Of a stretch of 40,726 nt of DNA, positions 30,478 through 40,449 are shown piece by piece. The stretch is taken from NCBI GenBank assembly GCA_009602725.1, contig WELB01000122.1:62132-102857 (forward strand), in the 5' to 3' direction. Origin of the DNA: Spirogloea muscicola. Its lineage: Eukaryota > Streptophyta > Zygnematophyceae > Spirogloeales > Spirogloeaceae. Position 1 is the first letter of the stretch. Each line of letters begins with the position of its first letter. The notes beneath the pieces are model-generated. The model searched no databases. It was not told where the DNA came from and saw only the letters and a program-made list of their open reading frames with translations. The translations under genes were made by a program, and so were the position numbers.

Positions 30478-32835
30478 AAAACAAGAGTGAAGTCTTGGAG
30501 AAGTTTATGCTCTTCAAAGCTGCAGTTGAGTTGCAGACAGGACAGAAACTCAAGGCTCTTAGATCTGATAACGGTGGAGAGTATACCTCTAAAGAGTTTG
30601 AACGGTTGTGTCAGCAACAGGAAATACACAGGCAATTGACAGCAACCTATCGTCCTCAACAGAATGGTGTGGCGGAGAGGTGGAATAGATCCGTTATGGA
30701 GATTGCAAGGTGCTTACTGTTCCATTCTTATACACCATCAGAGTTTTGGGCTTAGGCAGTCGCAACAGCTGTTTACCTGAAGAATAGAATGCCTACTACT
30801 GCAGTAAACGACATGACGCCACAGGAGTTCTGGACTGGCAAGAAACCTACAGTTGCCCATCTTAAGGTGTTTGGCTGTTCTGCGTGGGTGCATGTTCCTA
30901 CAGAGATGAGACACAAGTTGCAATCCAAGGCTCGTCAGTGTGTTATGGTAGGATATGGTGAACACGTGAAAGCCTGGAAATGTTTGATCTTGAGAACAGG
31001 AGGATGATCTTCAGCAGAGATGTAGTATTTGATGAGCAGAGAAGTCCTGACTATTCTGCATATCTGTTACGGCCTTCTGAGACAGTGGGAGAAATGCAAT
31101 GGTGGCCCGTACCTCAAGAGCCAGATATTGTTGAGACTATGGAAGCAGGGTCTGAAACTGGCGATGGAATGGAAACAAAGGCAGGAGGTGAAGATCTGGA
31201 GGAGAATGCTGCAACGTTTAGAGTATCTAGGACAGACATTATGCTGCTGAAATGTTGCATGAGCCTCTCACAATGCAAGAGGCCATGAGCAGTGATGCAG
31301 CCCTCAAGTGGAAAGCAGCAGCAGAAGCAGAACTAAATTCGATCAAGGAGAACAAAACTTGGGGTTTGGTAGAGTTACCTGTTGGAAGGAAAGCGATACC
31401 CAGCAAATGGGTGTTCAAGATTAAACATAAGGGTGATGGATCTGTCGATCGGTATAAAGCACGCCTTGTTGCTAAAGGTTGTGCTCAGAAGGAAGGGATT
31501 GACTACAATGAGACATTTGCTCCAGTGGTTAAAAATAGTGCTGTCAGAAGCTTGCTGGCTATGGCAGCTATTCGTGATTTAGAGGTAGAGCAGATGGACG
31601 TCACCACAGCATTCTTAAATGGTGATCTTGATGAAGAGATCTACATGCAACAGCCTGCAGGTTTTGAGATGAAAGGCAAAGAGAATCAAGTGTGCAAGTT
31701 GAAGAAAGCGCTGTAGGGACTTAAACAGGCGCCCAGGGCCTGGTATGCACAGATTGGCACTTTCTTAGTGAACCAAGGTTTCAAGAGATCTGAGGCTGAT
31801 CACAGTGTGTATGTGAGGGAGAAACCTGCTAAGGTGGTTCTAGCACTGTATGTTGATGATCTGATCTTACTGGGAGACTCAGCTACTGAAGTGAAGAGAG
31901 TAAAGCAAGAGCTGAGTAGTAGATTCAAGATGAAGGATCTTGGGCCCTTGGAGTATTTTTTGGGTATTCAGGTCAAGAGAGATAGAAGCCGGAAGATACT
32001 GACCTTGAGTTTGTCAAAGTACATTACTGAAGTCTTGGACAGATTTGGTATGCAAGATTGCAATCCTATCTCTACCCCACAGGATACCAAACAGACTTTG
32101 AGCAAGGATCAGGGACCCAAGATAAATCGAGATAGACAGAAGATGGCACAGGTGCCTTATAGGGAGGCAGTGGGATGTTTGATGTACATAGCTGTGGCAG
32201 CACGTCCAGACATAGCAGCATCAGTGGGAATGGTTGCTCAGTTTGTGCAAGATCCTGGTGTTGAGCATTGGCAAGCTGTCAAGAGAATCATGCGATGTCT
32301 GCAGGGAAGCAAGAACTTGTGCTTGACATTTAGAAATACAGGAGATAAATCCGATGAGCTGGTAGCAATCTGTGATGCTGACTGGGCAGGCAGTCTGGAT
32401 GATAGAAGGTCAGTAACAGGTTATGCATTCGAGTTGGGAGCAGGAGCAGTCAGTTGGAGTAGTAGGAAACAGCAGACTGTGGCGACTTCAACTGTCGAAG
32501 CTGAGTACATGGCAACGACTGCAGCAGCAAAAGAAGCAACCTGGTTGAGGAGACTATTACAAGAATGTGGATTTCTTTCTTCATCGAGTGCAACCACTTT
32601 GTTCAGTGACAGTCAAGGTAGCATTGCGTTGATTAAGAATCCTGTCTATTATGCTCGTACTAAGCATATAGAGATACAACATCATTTCATCCGAGAGAAG
32701 GTAGACAAAGGAGTCATCAAGATGCAGTACTGTAGTACAGCAGATATGACTGCAGATATTCTGACCAAGGGATTGCCTAAGCCTAAGTATGATAGATGTA
32801 GAAGTTTGCTAGGTCTGGCTGATTCACATATTTAG
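30462..32835 (+). pseudogene. copia integrase end, reverse transcriptase and RNase H, broken
   Basis: Continues in a new frame: KALRSDNGGEYTSKEF (second Asp) and RPQQNGVAERWNRSVMEIAR (catalytic Glu), then TAG at 30753-30755 after EFWA. VYLKNRMPTTAVNDMTPQEF and KVFGCSAWVHVP follow. There are frame changes near 30975 and 31245. Reverse transcriptase: WKAAAEAELNSIKENKTWGL, ARLVAKGCAQKEGIDYNETF, MDVTTAFLNGDL, TAG at 31714-31716 inside LKKAL(stop)GLKQAPRAW, and catalytic YVDDLILLG at 31849. RNase H: ICDADWAGSLDDRRSVTGYA and TSTVEAEYMA. It ends TAG at 32833-32835, just before the polypurine tract. Two nonsense codons and three frameshifts in total for gag-pol. Confidence 0.92.
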
Positions 32836-32841
32836 TGGGAG
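32833..32841 (+). other. copia polypurine tract
   Basis: TAGTGGGAG directly before the 3' LTR; the purine run GTGGGAG is the usual plus-strand primer site. It overlaps the stop codon of pol. Confidence 0.75.
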
Positions 32842-33284
32842 TGTTGAATATTGTAATATGTTGAATCGGCGGGTCGGGGTGGATGACCATCCCGACCGTC
32901 TCATTGGGCCCTTAGAGTCTCCCTTGGATAAGGGAGGCCTCGGGCACCGGTCGGAAAACTCTGAACATCTGAGGCCACGCGGTCACGCGCCCGTGCGCCC
33001 TAGCCCTGGCTGCCACCCACCTTGGGTGAGGGCGGAGCCTGTGCCGTCTGACTGTCTGTCTGAGATCTGAATCTGTTTGCCGCCATGAGCACATCTGCAT
33101 CTGAGCCGCTGCGACGAGGTCGCTCTGCCGGGCCGCCGCCTCAACGAGGGCGATCTGCTGGACCTGGAGGACGTCCAATGGAGGAACATGACTGGAGGAA
33201 TCCAGACTCTGACAACGCTGTGTACAACCCACAGGGACAGGTACAGGAGCAGGCACATGAGCACACAGCCCAGGAACTTTTTCA
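32842..33284 (+). repeat. copia 3' LTR
   Basis: 443 bp, TGTTGAATATTG...CTTTTTCA. It repeats the gag N-terminal frame (ATG 33085, MSTSASEPLRRGRSAG), which here runs out of the LTR into the LINE and is not a gene. Confidence 0.95.
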
Positions 33285-33960
33285 GTTGTTACGGAGGCAT
33301 ATAAGGGCCCAGCATCAACACACATCGCTGGGCACGCAGTGGGCTGTGCAGAACAAAGAAAACTGCGGCACTACTCCGATTACCCCCAATGCGATCAGCT
33401 CCTGCCAGCGGCAATCGACATCTATGGCTGTCTGGGTCCTCGTTTCCACACTCCTTCAAAACATTGCCAATCTAGGCTACACTCGACGTGCAGATGTGTT
33501 TCCGGCTGAGATGGGCTTGCCAGCTGCATATCTGTCGCTCTTGCGACGACGAGTTTCGGCCTGTTTGCAGCGTGCTCAGGCTAGTGCCTGGCATCAGAAA
33601 AGAAGAAGAAAGTGCTCGCCCACTGAAAATAGGGGCTGGAAAAGCCAGCCCAAAAAAGAATCAACAATAAGCGAGAATGGGGCCAGGGGAAGCGCTAAGA
33701 AAACAAGCACACAAAGAAACAAAGCAGCTACGGATCACTCAGTAACCCCTGCTAAGCAGCCTCAGGTCAGAGACGCTAGGCTCCTGGGAATGGGTCCCCT
33801 GGCCAGAAAGCTGGGCGAGCTCTAGTTGTTGGCAGAAGGGCTCCGTTTCCGGCATCTAGGATTCATGCATCGATTATTTACCTTTACGTTTTGACCCGTG
33901 GTTACTGAGCGGGTCAATTTGCTGTAGGTTATGTAGATCCTTAGATGTGCTTGCCTTTGT
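33285..33960 (+). pseudogene. LINE family 2, right part of split copy with tail
   Basis: Continues after copia: TEAYKGPA-type codons (ACGGAGGCATATAAGGGCCC), then AEQRKLRHYSDYP in broken frames, FRLRWACQ/ADVFPAEMGLPAAYLSLL, and RRRVSACLQRAQASAWHQ. After a second insertion (33601-33803) come KLGEL/KAGRALVGG-type codons and LYVLTRGY-stop near 33905. The tail shows CTTTGTAGTTGGCCATTTGG, an inverted-repeat core shared with 1940-2000. 5' half at 27500-28312. Confidence 0.75.
33595..33809 (-). mobile_element. 203-nt LINE family 1 3'-end insertion with 6-bp duplication
   Basis: CAGAAA (33595-33600 and 33804-33809) flanks a minus-oriented terminus holding the last ORF codons (SDLRLLSRGY), the UTR, the perfect hairpin at 33632-33651, CTCAGTGGGCGAGCAC and a (CTT)n tail. 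The sibling LINE at 2118-2140 shows the unoccupied site (CACCAGAAAGCTGGGCGAGC on its coding strand). Confidence 0.85.
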
Positions 33961-33999
33961 AGTTGGCCATTTGGCCTACATTTGTTTCTAAAACACGGA

Positions 34000-34470
34000 A
34001 TTTTCTCTCTCTCCATTGTCCATTCTTTTTGGGCTGTGTCCCGCAGGCGCGGTGAGCCGTCTGACTTCAACGCCACAGGCTCGTGGGCCCAAGTCTATCG
34101 TATGAAATTGTCGGTCTCCCTTCAGCGATCCATGGCCCAAGCCTTGCATCTGCGTGCTGGCCGTGCTCTCGCTGCGGCCTCCGGCTTTCGTCAGGGGAAT
34201 TGTTTTTCAGCAGCTAGTCTGCCGGATTTGAGGCTCCTCTAACTCGTAACTACTGAGTGGTCCATCCTCCCCCCGTTCTGACGTAGCTTCTTCAGGCCCC
34301 TTCGTAGCTGCTAAGCGTTTTTGGCCCCTCGGAATCTTTGTCAATGCTTCTCGGGCTGGCTTTTCACAGCCCTTGCCCCCAATGGGAGACCACTTCTTCT
34401 TGCTCCGCTGGGTCCGCCGGCCGTTCCCAGCCCTCGCACTGCAGCACGCCTAGCTGTGAGAGACCAGCTC
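34000..34470 (+). pseudogene. LINE 3' end, family 1-like
   Basis: GEPSDFNATGSWAQVYRMKL, SVSLQRSMAQALHLRAGRAL, AAASGFRQGN, SLPDLRLL-stop (TAA at 34240-34242); the last residues of the usual end are lost to an early stop. The UTR follows with CGGGCTGGCTTTTCACAGCC (34350-34370), a hairpin variant. The left boundary is near 34020, where another tail (CATTGTCCATTCTTTTTGGG) abuts. Confidence 0.65.
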
Positions 34471-34579
34471 AAAGGAGCCTCAAGAGGACAAAGTTGATGT
34501 TGCCATTGAGAGCCGAGCTTTGGTAGTGCGTACACTTCCTGGAAACAACCATTCCTAGTCTGATAAGTTACAAAATGAC

Positions 34580-34880
34580 TATCCTTCGTGGTACTTGCTT
34601 AGTCTGGGCTGCACTTGCTGACTAGGGGTTATTGAGCGCCCGCATACAGAAGTCATGGAAGTTATCCTGCCGTTCGCGCTTTCCGGCCCTTTCAGACCTT
34701 GTACTTTTCGGGCTGTGCCTCTCACAGCCCTTGCCTTACGTTCACTTCTTCTTGCATTCAAAGTGCCATTACCGAGTTGTGTCTTTCAGCAGTCAGTCTT
34801 TGATGGCGCCTTCAGACATTGTCCATTCTTTTGGGGCTGGGCTTTCACAGCCCTCGCACCGTTTTGACTGGGCTTACTTG
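34580..34880 (+). mobile_element. LINE tails with minimal coding ends
   Basis: CTGCACTTGCTGACTAGGGG at 34609 encodes LHLLTRGY-stop (stop 34633-34635), so only about the last eight codons of an ORF are retained before the UTR. Two hairpin tails follow: GGGCTGTGCCTCTCACAGCC (34711-34730) and GGGGCTGGGCTTTCACAGCC (34832-34851). Confidence 0.6.
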
Positions 34881-34989
34881 TAGTCTGATAGAGCCACAGA
34901 GCCTGTGCATTTTCGGAGCGACACATGCAAGCTCCATGGGGCTTAGTGTTTGACCTTCTGCAGCAGCTTGCATGGTAGGCTTGGTTAAT

Positions 34990-35420
34990 TGGGACAGCAT
35001 ATTGAGCTGCCACCGATTCCTGTGCCGCCGGGTCGCTTGCCCACGGTTTCCACATGCAGCTCTCTGTCGGTGCTCCCAGGCTCATGCAATGCATTTGCGG
35101 GCAGGCCGCCGATTGGCTGCTGCTTCTAACTTCGGGGAGTTTCTTTCCAGCTGCAACTCACTCCAACTTGCGGCTGCTGACTTTGGAATTACTAAGCTCC
35201 CATTCAATGTAAACACCTGCACAGCTGTGTGGCTTTAGCACCTTCCGGCCCCCAGGACCTTGTTCGTATTCTCTGGGCCCGCTTTTCACAGCCCTCGCCC
35301 GCGTTTTGGCCTTTTGGCTTATCTTATGCTCGATTCTTTGTAGCGTCGCACACAGTGCCAAGCATTGCAAACCGGAGCAATATTGAGATGTAATGTGATT
35401 ACCACCCTCTGCACACCTGA
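34990..35420 (+). pseudogene. degenerate LINE ORF end and tail
   Basis: In shifting frames: AAGSLAHGFHMQLSV, then a CGGCTGCTGACT stretch near 35172 corresponding to LRLLT. The tail (GGGCCCGCTTTTCACAGCCC, 35274-35293) follows. Many lesions; recognition rests on the AAGSLAxxxxM core shared with other copies. Confidence 0.5.
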
Positions 35421-35424
35421 GCAT

Positions 35425-35475
35425 GTGAGCAGGGAAGAGAGAGAGAGAGAGAAGGCGCGCGGCGCGCGGGAAGAG
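35425..35475. repeat. (GA)n with GGCGCGC element
   Basis: About eight GA units, then GGCGCGCGGCGCGCGGG. Similar GAAGGCGCGC(A/G)GGGCGC pieces stand at 14769 and 18400, so this is part of a dispersed repeat and not an isolated microsatellite. Confidence 0.6.
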
Positions 35476-35559
35476 ACATCACGATCCCACCTTTCTTGGA
35501 GGAGGCGGGCCATGCAGGTGGCAAGGCTACAGGCGTCAAGGGTAGCAGGGCGAGCAGCC

Positions 35560-35850
35560 AGCTTAATGCTGCCGGGTTCCCTCGCTCAGATGCACCGGAT
35601 GCGCCTACCCACTTAGGTCGAGCATTCCCAGGCGTTTGCATGTGCGCACTGGCAGGCTCACTTTGGTTCCGGGTGGGGCAACTTCTCTGGATGCTACTTT
35701 TTGCAATTTGCTGTATCATGGAGCCTTATGTAGCACCCCTTTGTGGTAGCCCCTTGCATAGCTGCGAGAGGCGTGTCTAAGCTCGTTCAGACATCATTCA
35801 CTTTGTAGTAAAGGGCTGGCCTTTTACAGCATCCCCCCTTTGGATGAAGT
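35560..35850 (+). pseudogene. small LINE ORF scrap and tail
   Basis: NAA(G)SLAQMHRMRLPT at 35562-35615, then unrelated sequence, then GGGCTGGCCTTTTACAGC (35812-35830), a hairpin tail variant. Too short to assign to a family. Confidence 0.45.
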
Positions 35851-35854
35851 TCTT

Positions 35855-36355
35855 TTCAACGCCGCTGGCTCCTTAGCCCAAGTCTACCGCATGCACTTCC
35901 CTACAGCGGTCCATGGCCCACGCCTTGCACCTGCGTGCAGGCCGTGCTCTCGCTGCAGAAGAAATTGCTCGTCCACGCCACACCATCGCCCGTCGCTTCC
36001 ATGAAGAGCCGGTGGCCTTCCCTGCAGCCGGGTCGCTGGCGCAAATGTATCGTATGCGCCTGGCCATCTCGCTGCAGAGGTCTATGGCCCAGGCGCTGCA
36101 CCTTCGTGCCGGCAGAGCCCTCGCAGCTGCCTCTGGCTCTGGTCAGGAGACCCACTTCCAGGAGCCCAGCATCTCTGATCTGCGGCTGCTTAGCAGAGGT
36201 TACTGAGTGATTTGTAGCTGCTTAGTTTCTTTGTGTGCTTGTTTTTCTTAGCGCTTCCCCTGGCCCGCTTCTCGTACTCTGTTCATTCTTTTTTGGGCTG
36301 GCTTTTCCAGCCCCTATCCTCAACGGGCGAGCACTTTCTTTTTTCTTCGTCCACA
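35855..36355 (+). pseudogene. LINE family 1, two stacked 3' ends
   Basis: A first fragment, 35855-35965 (AAGSLAQVYRMH, then frame loss, HALHLRAGRALAAE), runs into a second: RHTIARRFHEEPVAFPAAGS, LAQMYRMRLAISLQRSMAQA, LHLRAGRALAAASGSG, SDLRLLSRGY-stop (36204-36206). The UTR is complete to the perfect hairpin at 36295-36313 and the CTTTCTTTTTTCTTC tail near 36350. The second fragment has an unbroken frame and is a good reference for the family 1 end. Confidence 0.75.
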
Positions 36356-36800
36356 GAGAAGAAGGGCTGGCAAAGCCAGCCCAAAAAATTGGACAATGTC
36401 CAAAGCCAAAGAAAGAGGAGCCAGAAAAGGTACACTACAGTACAAACACTAGACGATGCAGAGGAAGCTCAGTACGGCGAGTGAACAGCCTCTGGCTTTC
36501 GGCTGCTCGTCTGTCGGATTTGAGGCTCCTCACTCGTCGTTATTGAGTGGTTCATCCTACACCAGTTCTGAGATAGCGCTTTTAGCCCCGTGGTTTGGCC
36601 CCTTCGAACCTTTTCTTCTTTGTCGGGCTAGCTTCTCACACCCCTTGCCCCTATGGGAGAGCCACTTACCTTCCAAGCGGAGGGCCACCCAGGGGCAACC
36701 CGAGAGTCACCTGGACGGACAAGTCCGTAGAAGTGCTAGGCCGTCGTGGCACGTACAAATCATCACGAGGCTGACGCCTTATTGCTGACGACTTCTTGGC
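36355..36800. mobile_element. tail-to-tail LINE fragments
   Basis: Directly after the plus tail, a minus-oriented tail begins (GAAGAAGGGCTGGCAAAGCC then AGCCC; variant hairpin 36362-36382). It is followed by a plus ORF end GFEAPHSS/LRLLTRRY-stop (36544-36546) and its tail. From about 36650 the repeat signals fade. Confidence 0.55.
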
Positions 36801-37233
36801 TACTTTTCTTTCGAAAGCTATTGCCAACACTCTTCAAACCGCCACGCAGGTCATTACCATAGCTGTTTGGCGCTCACGAATCGTGTGGACTTCACAGTAA
36901 GGTCACACGTGTAAAAAAGCAACATACGCAGCTCATTTTCTGCAGGGCTTGCATTTTCTTCAAGTGATGCTTGAGCTCAGAACTCAAAATTCTATTGGAC
37001 AACGATCCTGAAAACAAGCAGATTTTCGAGCCGATTTTGATTGCTGGTATCATATTTCCTGCTGCCCTGCACTGAGATTGGTCAAGGCATTGTTCACCGC
37101 TGTACTATCAAAGTACCCGAACGTGATGCTGCTGAACGTACATGTATCCTGCAAAGACCTGCTCCATTTGGTGTGAGCTGGCCAGCTGCCCATATCGGGC
37201 GCTTGCATCTCGGCCACCATCTTGGTTGCCCAG
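36801..37233. other. unassigned spacer
   Basis: No repeat core or protein family seen. Short open frames occur on both strands. Confidence 0.4.
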
Positions 37234-37368
37234 GAAGGCACCAGGTTGCTGGTCATGGACTCCCAGGCCCTCACAAGTGCGGACTCTTTTCGAAGCGACA
37301 TATGGGAGCAGCGTATTATCCTGCCACCTGAAGATGAACCACATCCACAGAAAAGGAGACTAGACTAA
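37234..37368 (+). CDS. possible last exon of an unidentified gene
   Basis: After a good acceptor (TTGGTTGCCCAG) an open stretch of 44 codons reads EGTRLLVMDSQALTSADSFR, then SDIWEQRIILPP and a charged end before TAA. The composition looks like real protein, and RLLVMDSQ vaguely recalls the ILLDTQ strand of SMG9-type P-loop proteins. No matching upstream exon was found, so neither gene nor function is established. Confidence 0.25.
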   Translation, partial: EGTRLLVMDSQALTSADSFRSDIWEQRIILPPEDEPHPQKRRLD

Positions 37369-38171
37369 TAGCTAAGTAAGTGAAGAATGTCACAAGAGTC
37401 AAATTTATGCGTGGCTGACGGCTTGGATCTCCTTAGTGTATGGTGCCTAAGGCAGGCGTTCGGAGGTAAGAGCATCTGGCTGTTGCTTGTAGTAGAAGAG
37501 CATGATGCACCACCCTTGCGGACCAGCATGTCAATGACTGGCTATCGGACCGTGAGACTTTGCAGGCTGGCACACTGACACGAGGAGTCTGCAAGATGTG
37601 GAGGATGGGTCACTCGCAATGTCACAAGGACAACTAAAGACAGAATTGTCGACGCGGTCAAGATCAAGGCCGACCATGGGAGCCATAAGGCCATAACCTG
37701 GCCAGGCTAGCAGTCATACGTGGGCGCGATAGGGAGCATCCCACAGAGTCTCCTGCTGCCTACTGCTCAGCAATGAGGCCAAAGCACTTGGCAAATGTGC
37801 TCGAAGTGCTCAAGCCGCATGCGGCCGTCCTTGGGGAAAGCCCGCTGGGCTGCACCAGGCTGCCAAACGTCGCTGTTCTGCGTCATTGAGCTCGTTGGAG
37901 CAAGGAAGGAGAGAGCCCGAGGCCGAGAGCCAATTATGTTCCAGGCTCCTTGCTTGCTCCAAGCTCATCATGCAGCCTCTGCAGCACCTACCAAGTTGCA
38001 TCTGCAAGATCACTGGGCAGCTTGGAGCTGCCTGGTCTAGCATGGACCCTTAGGAATAGCCGTTGTCCCGGCTTGCTTATCAGTCCACTGCACACAAACC
38101 CGGGAGCTGGGACTGCAGGCTCAACTGCAGAGATGAAGTGCACGTCCTGCTTCTAATTCAGCGGGCACGTG
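37369..38171. other. unassigned; possible 3' region of the arabinosyltransferase gene
   Basis: Downstream of the minus gene. Minus-strand open pieces (37760-37900, DVWQPGAAQRAFPKDG; 37540-37710, MAPMVGLDLDRVDNSVFSC) look partly protein-like but could not be joined in phase to the gene with confidence. They may be 3' UTR, further exons or chance. Confidence 0.3.
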
Positions 38172-40449
38172 TCACCGTGCTCCTGTAAGCAATGGAGCCC
38201 CACGCTTGCAGCTGTCATAGGACCGGTGCATGAGCGGGCTGATGGTGAAGTTGCGGAACTGGTGATCTGCGGTGCAGCACCACTCTTCATACAAGTGCCG
38301 TGGTGTTAAGTTGTCAAAGGCCTCATTGGCAGTGTTGTCCTCGTATCTGATGTGCGACAGTCACAACCACACAGCATTCCAGTATCAGTGATGCTGTCCA
38401 TCATCGTCTGACTTGCGTAGCCTGCAGTGAGAAAGTGGCATGCTTTGTCAACTGTGTATAAGAGTGTGGAATAGTTGAAGCAGATGCAGCATACCTGCAA
38501 AAGGAGTTGAAAGCGTCCGGAAAATGGAGCACTCGGATGTCACTAAGGCCGGCCAGATACTTTGCAACCTCCGTATCAGTGGCATTCTTCGGCAGCCAAG
38601 CCTGCTTGCCTTTGTCCTTGTCTGCAAGCAGCTCTGGCTTGTCCTTCAGATGTACCTCAATCCTGCAACTCATTGCAAAGCACATGCTATGTTAGAGACC
38701 TCACAATGCATGAGGTTGTCATAGGCTGCTGAGGCACATGTTGCCAATCCTGCCTACTGCTAGTTATGACTTTTGATACGTATTTCACTGCTGGCCGAGG
38801 AGAAGGCCCACCGGCCCTCTAATGACGGGGCAGGACATGTGCAAATCATTCCAGAATGGACTCTGAATTGATGTGTGGTCTGTGGTTGTTATAGTTGATG
38901 TAGTGCCTATAAGCAATGCAATACATGTGAGCAGGAAGGCAGGCCTTCATGTCACAACCAAACCCACGCCTCAGTCTACATATAAATCTGCAATCAAGTT
39001 TTCAAGCCCTGCAGTCCAGAACCAAACCCTCTGACATTTTATACTCAGAGGATCTTGAAGTCTTGCCACAAGCCATTGGCGCCTAATGCACACGCATTAC
39101 CTTGACTGTCTGATGACTTTGGGCACCATAGGATGATTGAGGAATGTGTGCACGCGGTAGGGCACGGCTTCACTGCCCCAGTTCCAGTAGATAGAGTTGA
39201 CAAAATAATCCATGGGGCAGACAAATGGGGGGTCGACGTCCCCGCCGGGCGCTCTGCAGGGCGCCGTCAGGCTGTTCCACCACCTGCAACAAGCAGCAGT
39301 TAAAAGTCAGGAGCCTTAAGGAACAGCAGACAAGAGTTGGCTCCAGGCTTGGCAATGTAACATTGCAGGGAAAGTATTATCCATGTTTGGTACAAATCTG
39401 GGACAAGTATTCACCGGTCGCAGTAGCACATCACTGTCGGCAGGATGAGGATGCGATTCAGGATCCTCGCAATCACCATCGCATTGCGAGTTGCCTCCTG
39501 TAGTAGGCCGCAATCAGATTGTTAGCAACTGAGTTTAGCTTCCGCATGCTGTCCGCCTGTCTGCGTCATAGGAGCTCTTCTTGCAGGAGCAGAAGAAGCA
39601 TTCCCCTGCAATCCCCTGCAAGCGTGGTTATCCACTAAGTGTATGCATGGTTATCCACTAAGTGTATGCATGCATGCATGCAGAGGTTTTCAGGATTTAT
39701 TCACATTTACAGTCTGAATTCGCTTATGGTCAGGGCCATACATAGTAGTACTGGATGGCAGCCTGGTGCTTGGCAATGCCAGCCTTCATGCCCACAATCC
39801 ACGCAGGCGCGGTGGCGTTGAATGAGAGGAAGTTGCCCTTCTGATAATACCTGCTTGCATGCACGAGGACATGACCAGCTCACGACGTCCTCAGTATCTG
39901 GGTGGTCGTGATGTGACCAGACATTTGGCAGCAGCTGTTCGGCAGGACATGCTGGTCACGATGCTACATCGGGCTGGATTGACTGAGAAGATAGAGTCAT
40001 TATATAGTCATCATAGAGTCAATATGGATGTGCGGTGCACTTTGCATTAGTCAGAGCATGAATTAATTTCTTTGTGAGGTCGCTTCAAGCAGCTCGTTAT
40101 TCCACATTGTGCAGAGTGGAGAGGTCGTGTCTAACAGTAGTACGTACTCTGGTGGGTCGAGGGCCCAGAGGCCGTCCTCCCGGAATCGGTGTGTCTTGCC
40201 GGGCGCAAAGTGGAATTGGAAAGTGTTGTGGACAACGAACGGCTGGATGCGCTCGCGTTGCGGGATGCGCTGCACGAAGTAGATGTGCCCGTTGCAGAAC
40301 TGCGCAACGGGCAGCACGCCCAGCCGCAGCCGCTTGCCGAATGTCCAGAAGATGCGGTTGTTGCGGGGGCCCTTCCCCTGAGGTGGCTGCACCACCTGCG
40401 CACAGGCCGGCATTGCCTCACTGACAGAGTCAGTGCTGCAACGCGTATC
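38172..40449 (-). CDS. XEG113-like arabinosyltransferase (GT77-type), C-terminal part
   Basis: Plant XEG113 adds arabinose to hydroxyproline-linked chains of extensins in the Golgi. Six exons on the minus strand: 40148-40449, 39742-39850, 39415-39497, 39101-39283, 38495-38662, 38172-38346. All are GT-AG with matching phases, giving 339 residues. Motifs: RLRLGVLPVAQFCNGHIYFV, QRIPQRERIQPFVVHNTFQF, DPPEYYQKGNFLSF, RNAMVIARILNRILILPTVM, CYCDRWWNSL, DPPFVCPMDYFV, RVHTFLNHPMVP, LSDIRVLHFPDAF, LYEEWCC. The order and spacing parallel plant XEG113 (LPV.QFC.GH, VQR.P...PY.VH.TFQ, DPPEYY, FLNP, WCC). The N-terminal part with the membrane anchor and donor-site start lies past 40449, probably beyond the window. 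The stop at 38172 could be bypassed by a donor CG|GTGACA. Confidence 0.78.
39603..39673. repeat. 23-bp tandem duplication and (TGCA)n in an intron
   Basis: TGGTTATCCACTAAGTGTAT plus GCA occurs twice in tandem (39625-39647 and 39648-39670), followed by ATGCATGCATGC. CCCCTGCAAT is also doubled at 39603-39620. It lies in the intron 39498-39741 reverse strand (before the RNAMVIARIL exon is reached from the DPPEYY exon, or just beside it) and has no coding effect. Confidence 0.8.

Larger units (their letters stand above)
28308..33289 (+). mobile_element. Ty1/copia LTR retrotransposon, complete but disabled
   Basis: The element occupies 28313-33284 between copies of the 5-bp target duplication GTTGT (28308-28312 and 33285-33289). 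It has two LTRs, a primer site, gag-pol in the copia order (gag, protease, integrase, reverse transcriptase, RNase H) and a polypurine tract. It sits inside a family 2 LINE and splits the LINE codons for VVV-T. The internal frame is broken at five places, so it could move only with proteins from elsewhere. Confidence 0.95.

Noticed and set aside
33085-33825. ORF of 246 codons starting in the 3' LTR
   Set aside because: It is the gag N-terminus repeated in the LTR running by chance through LINE fragments.
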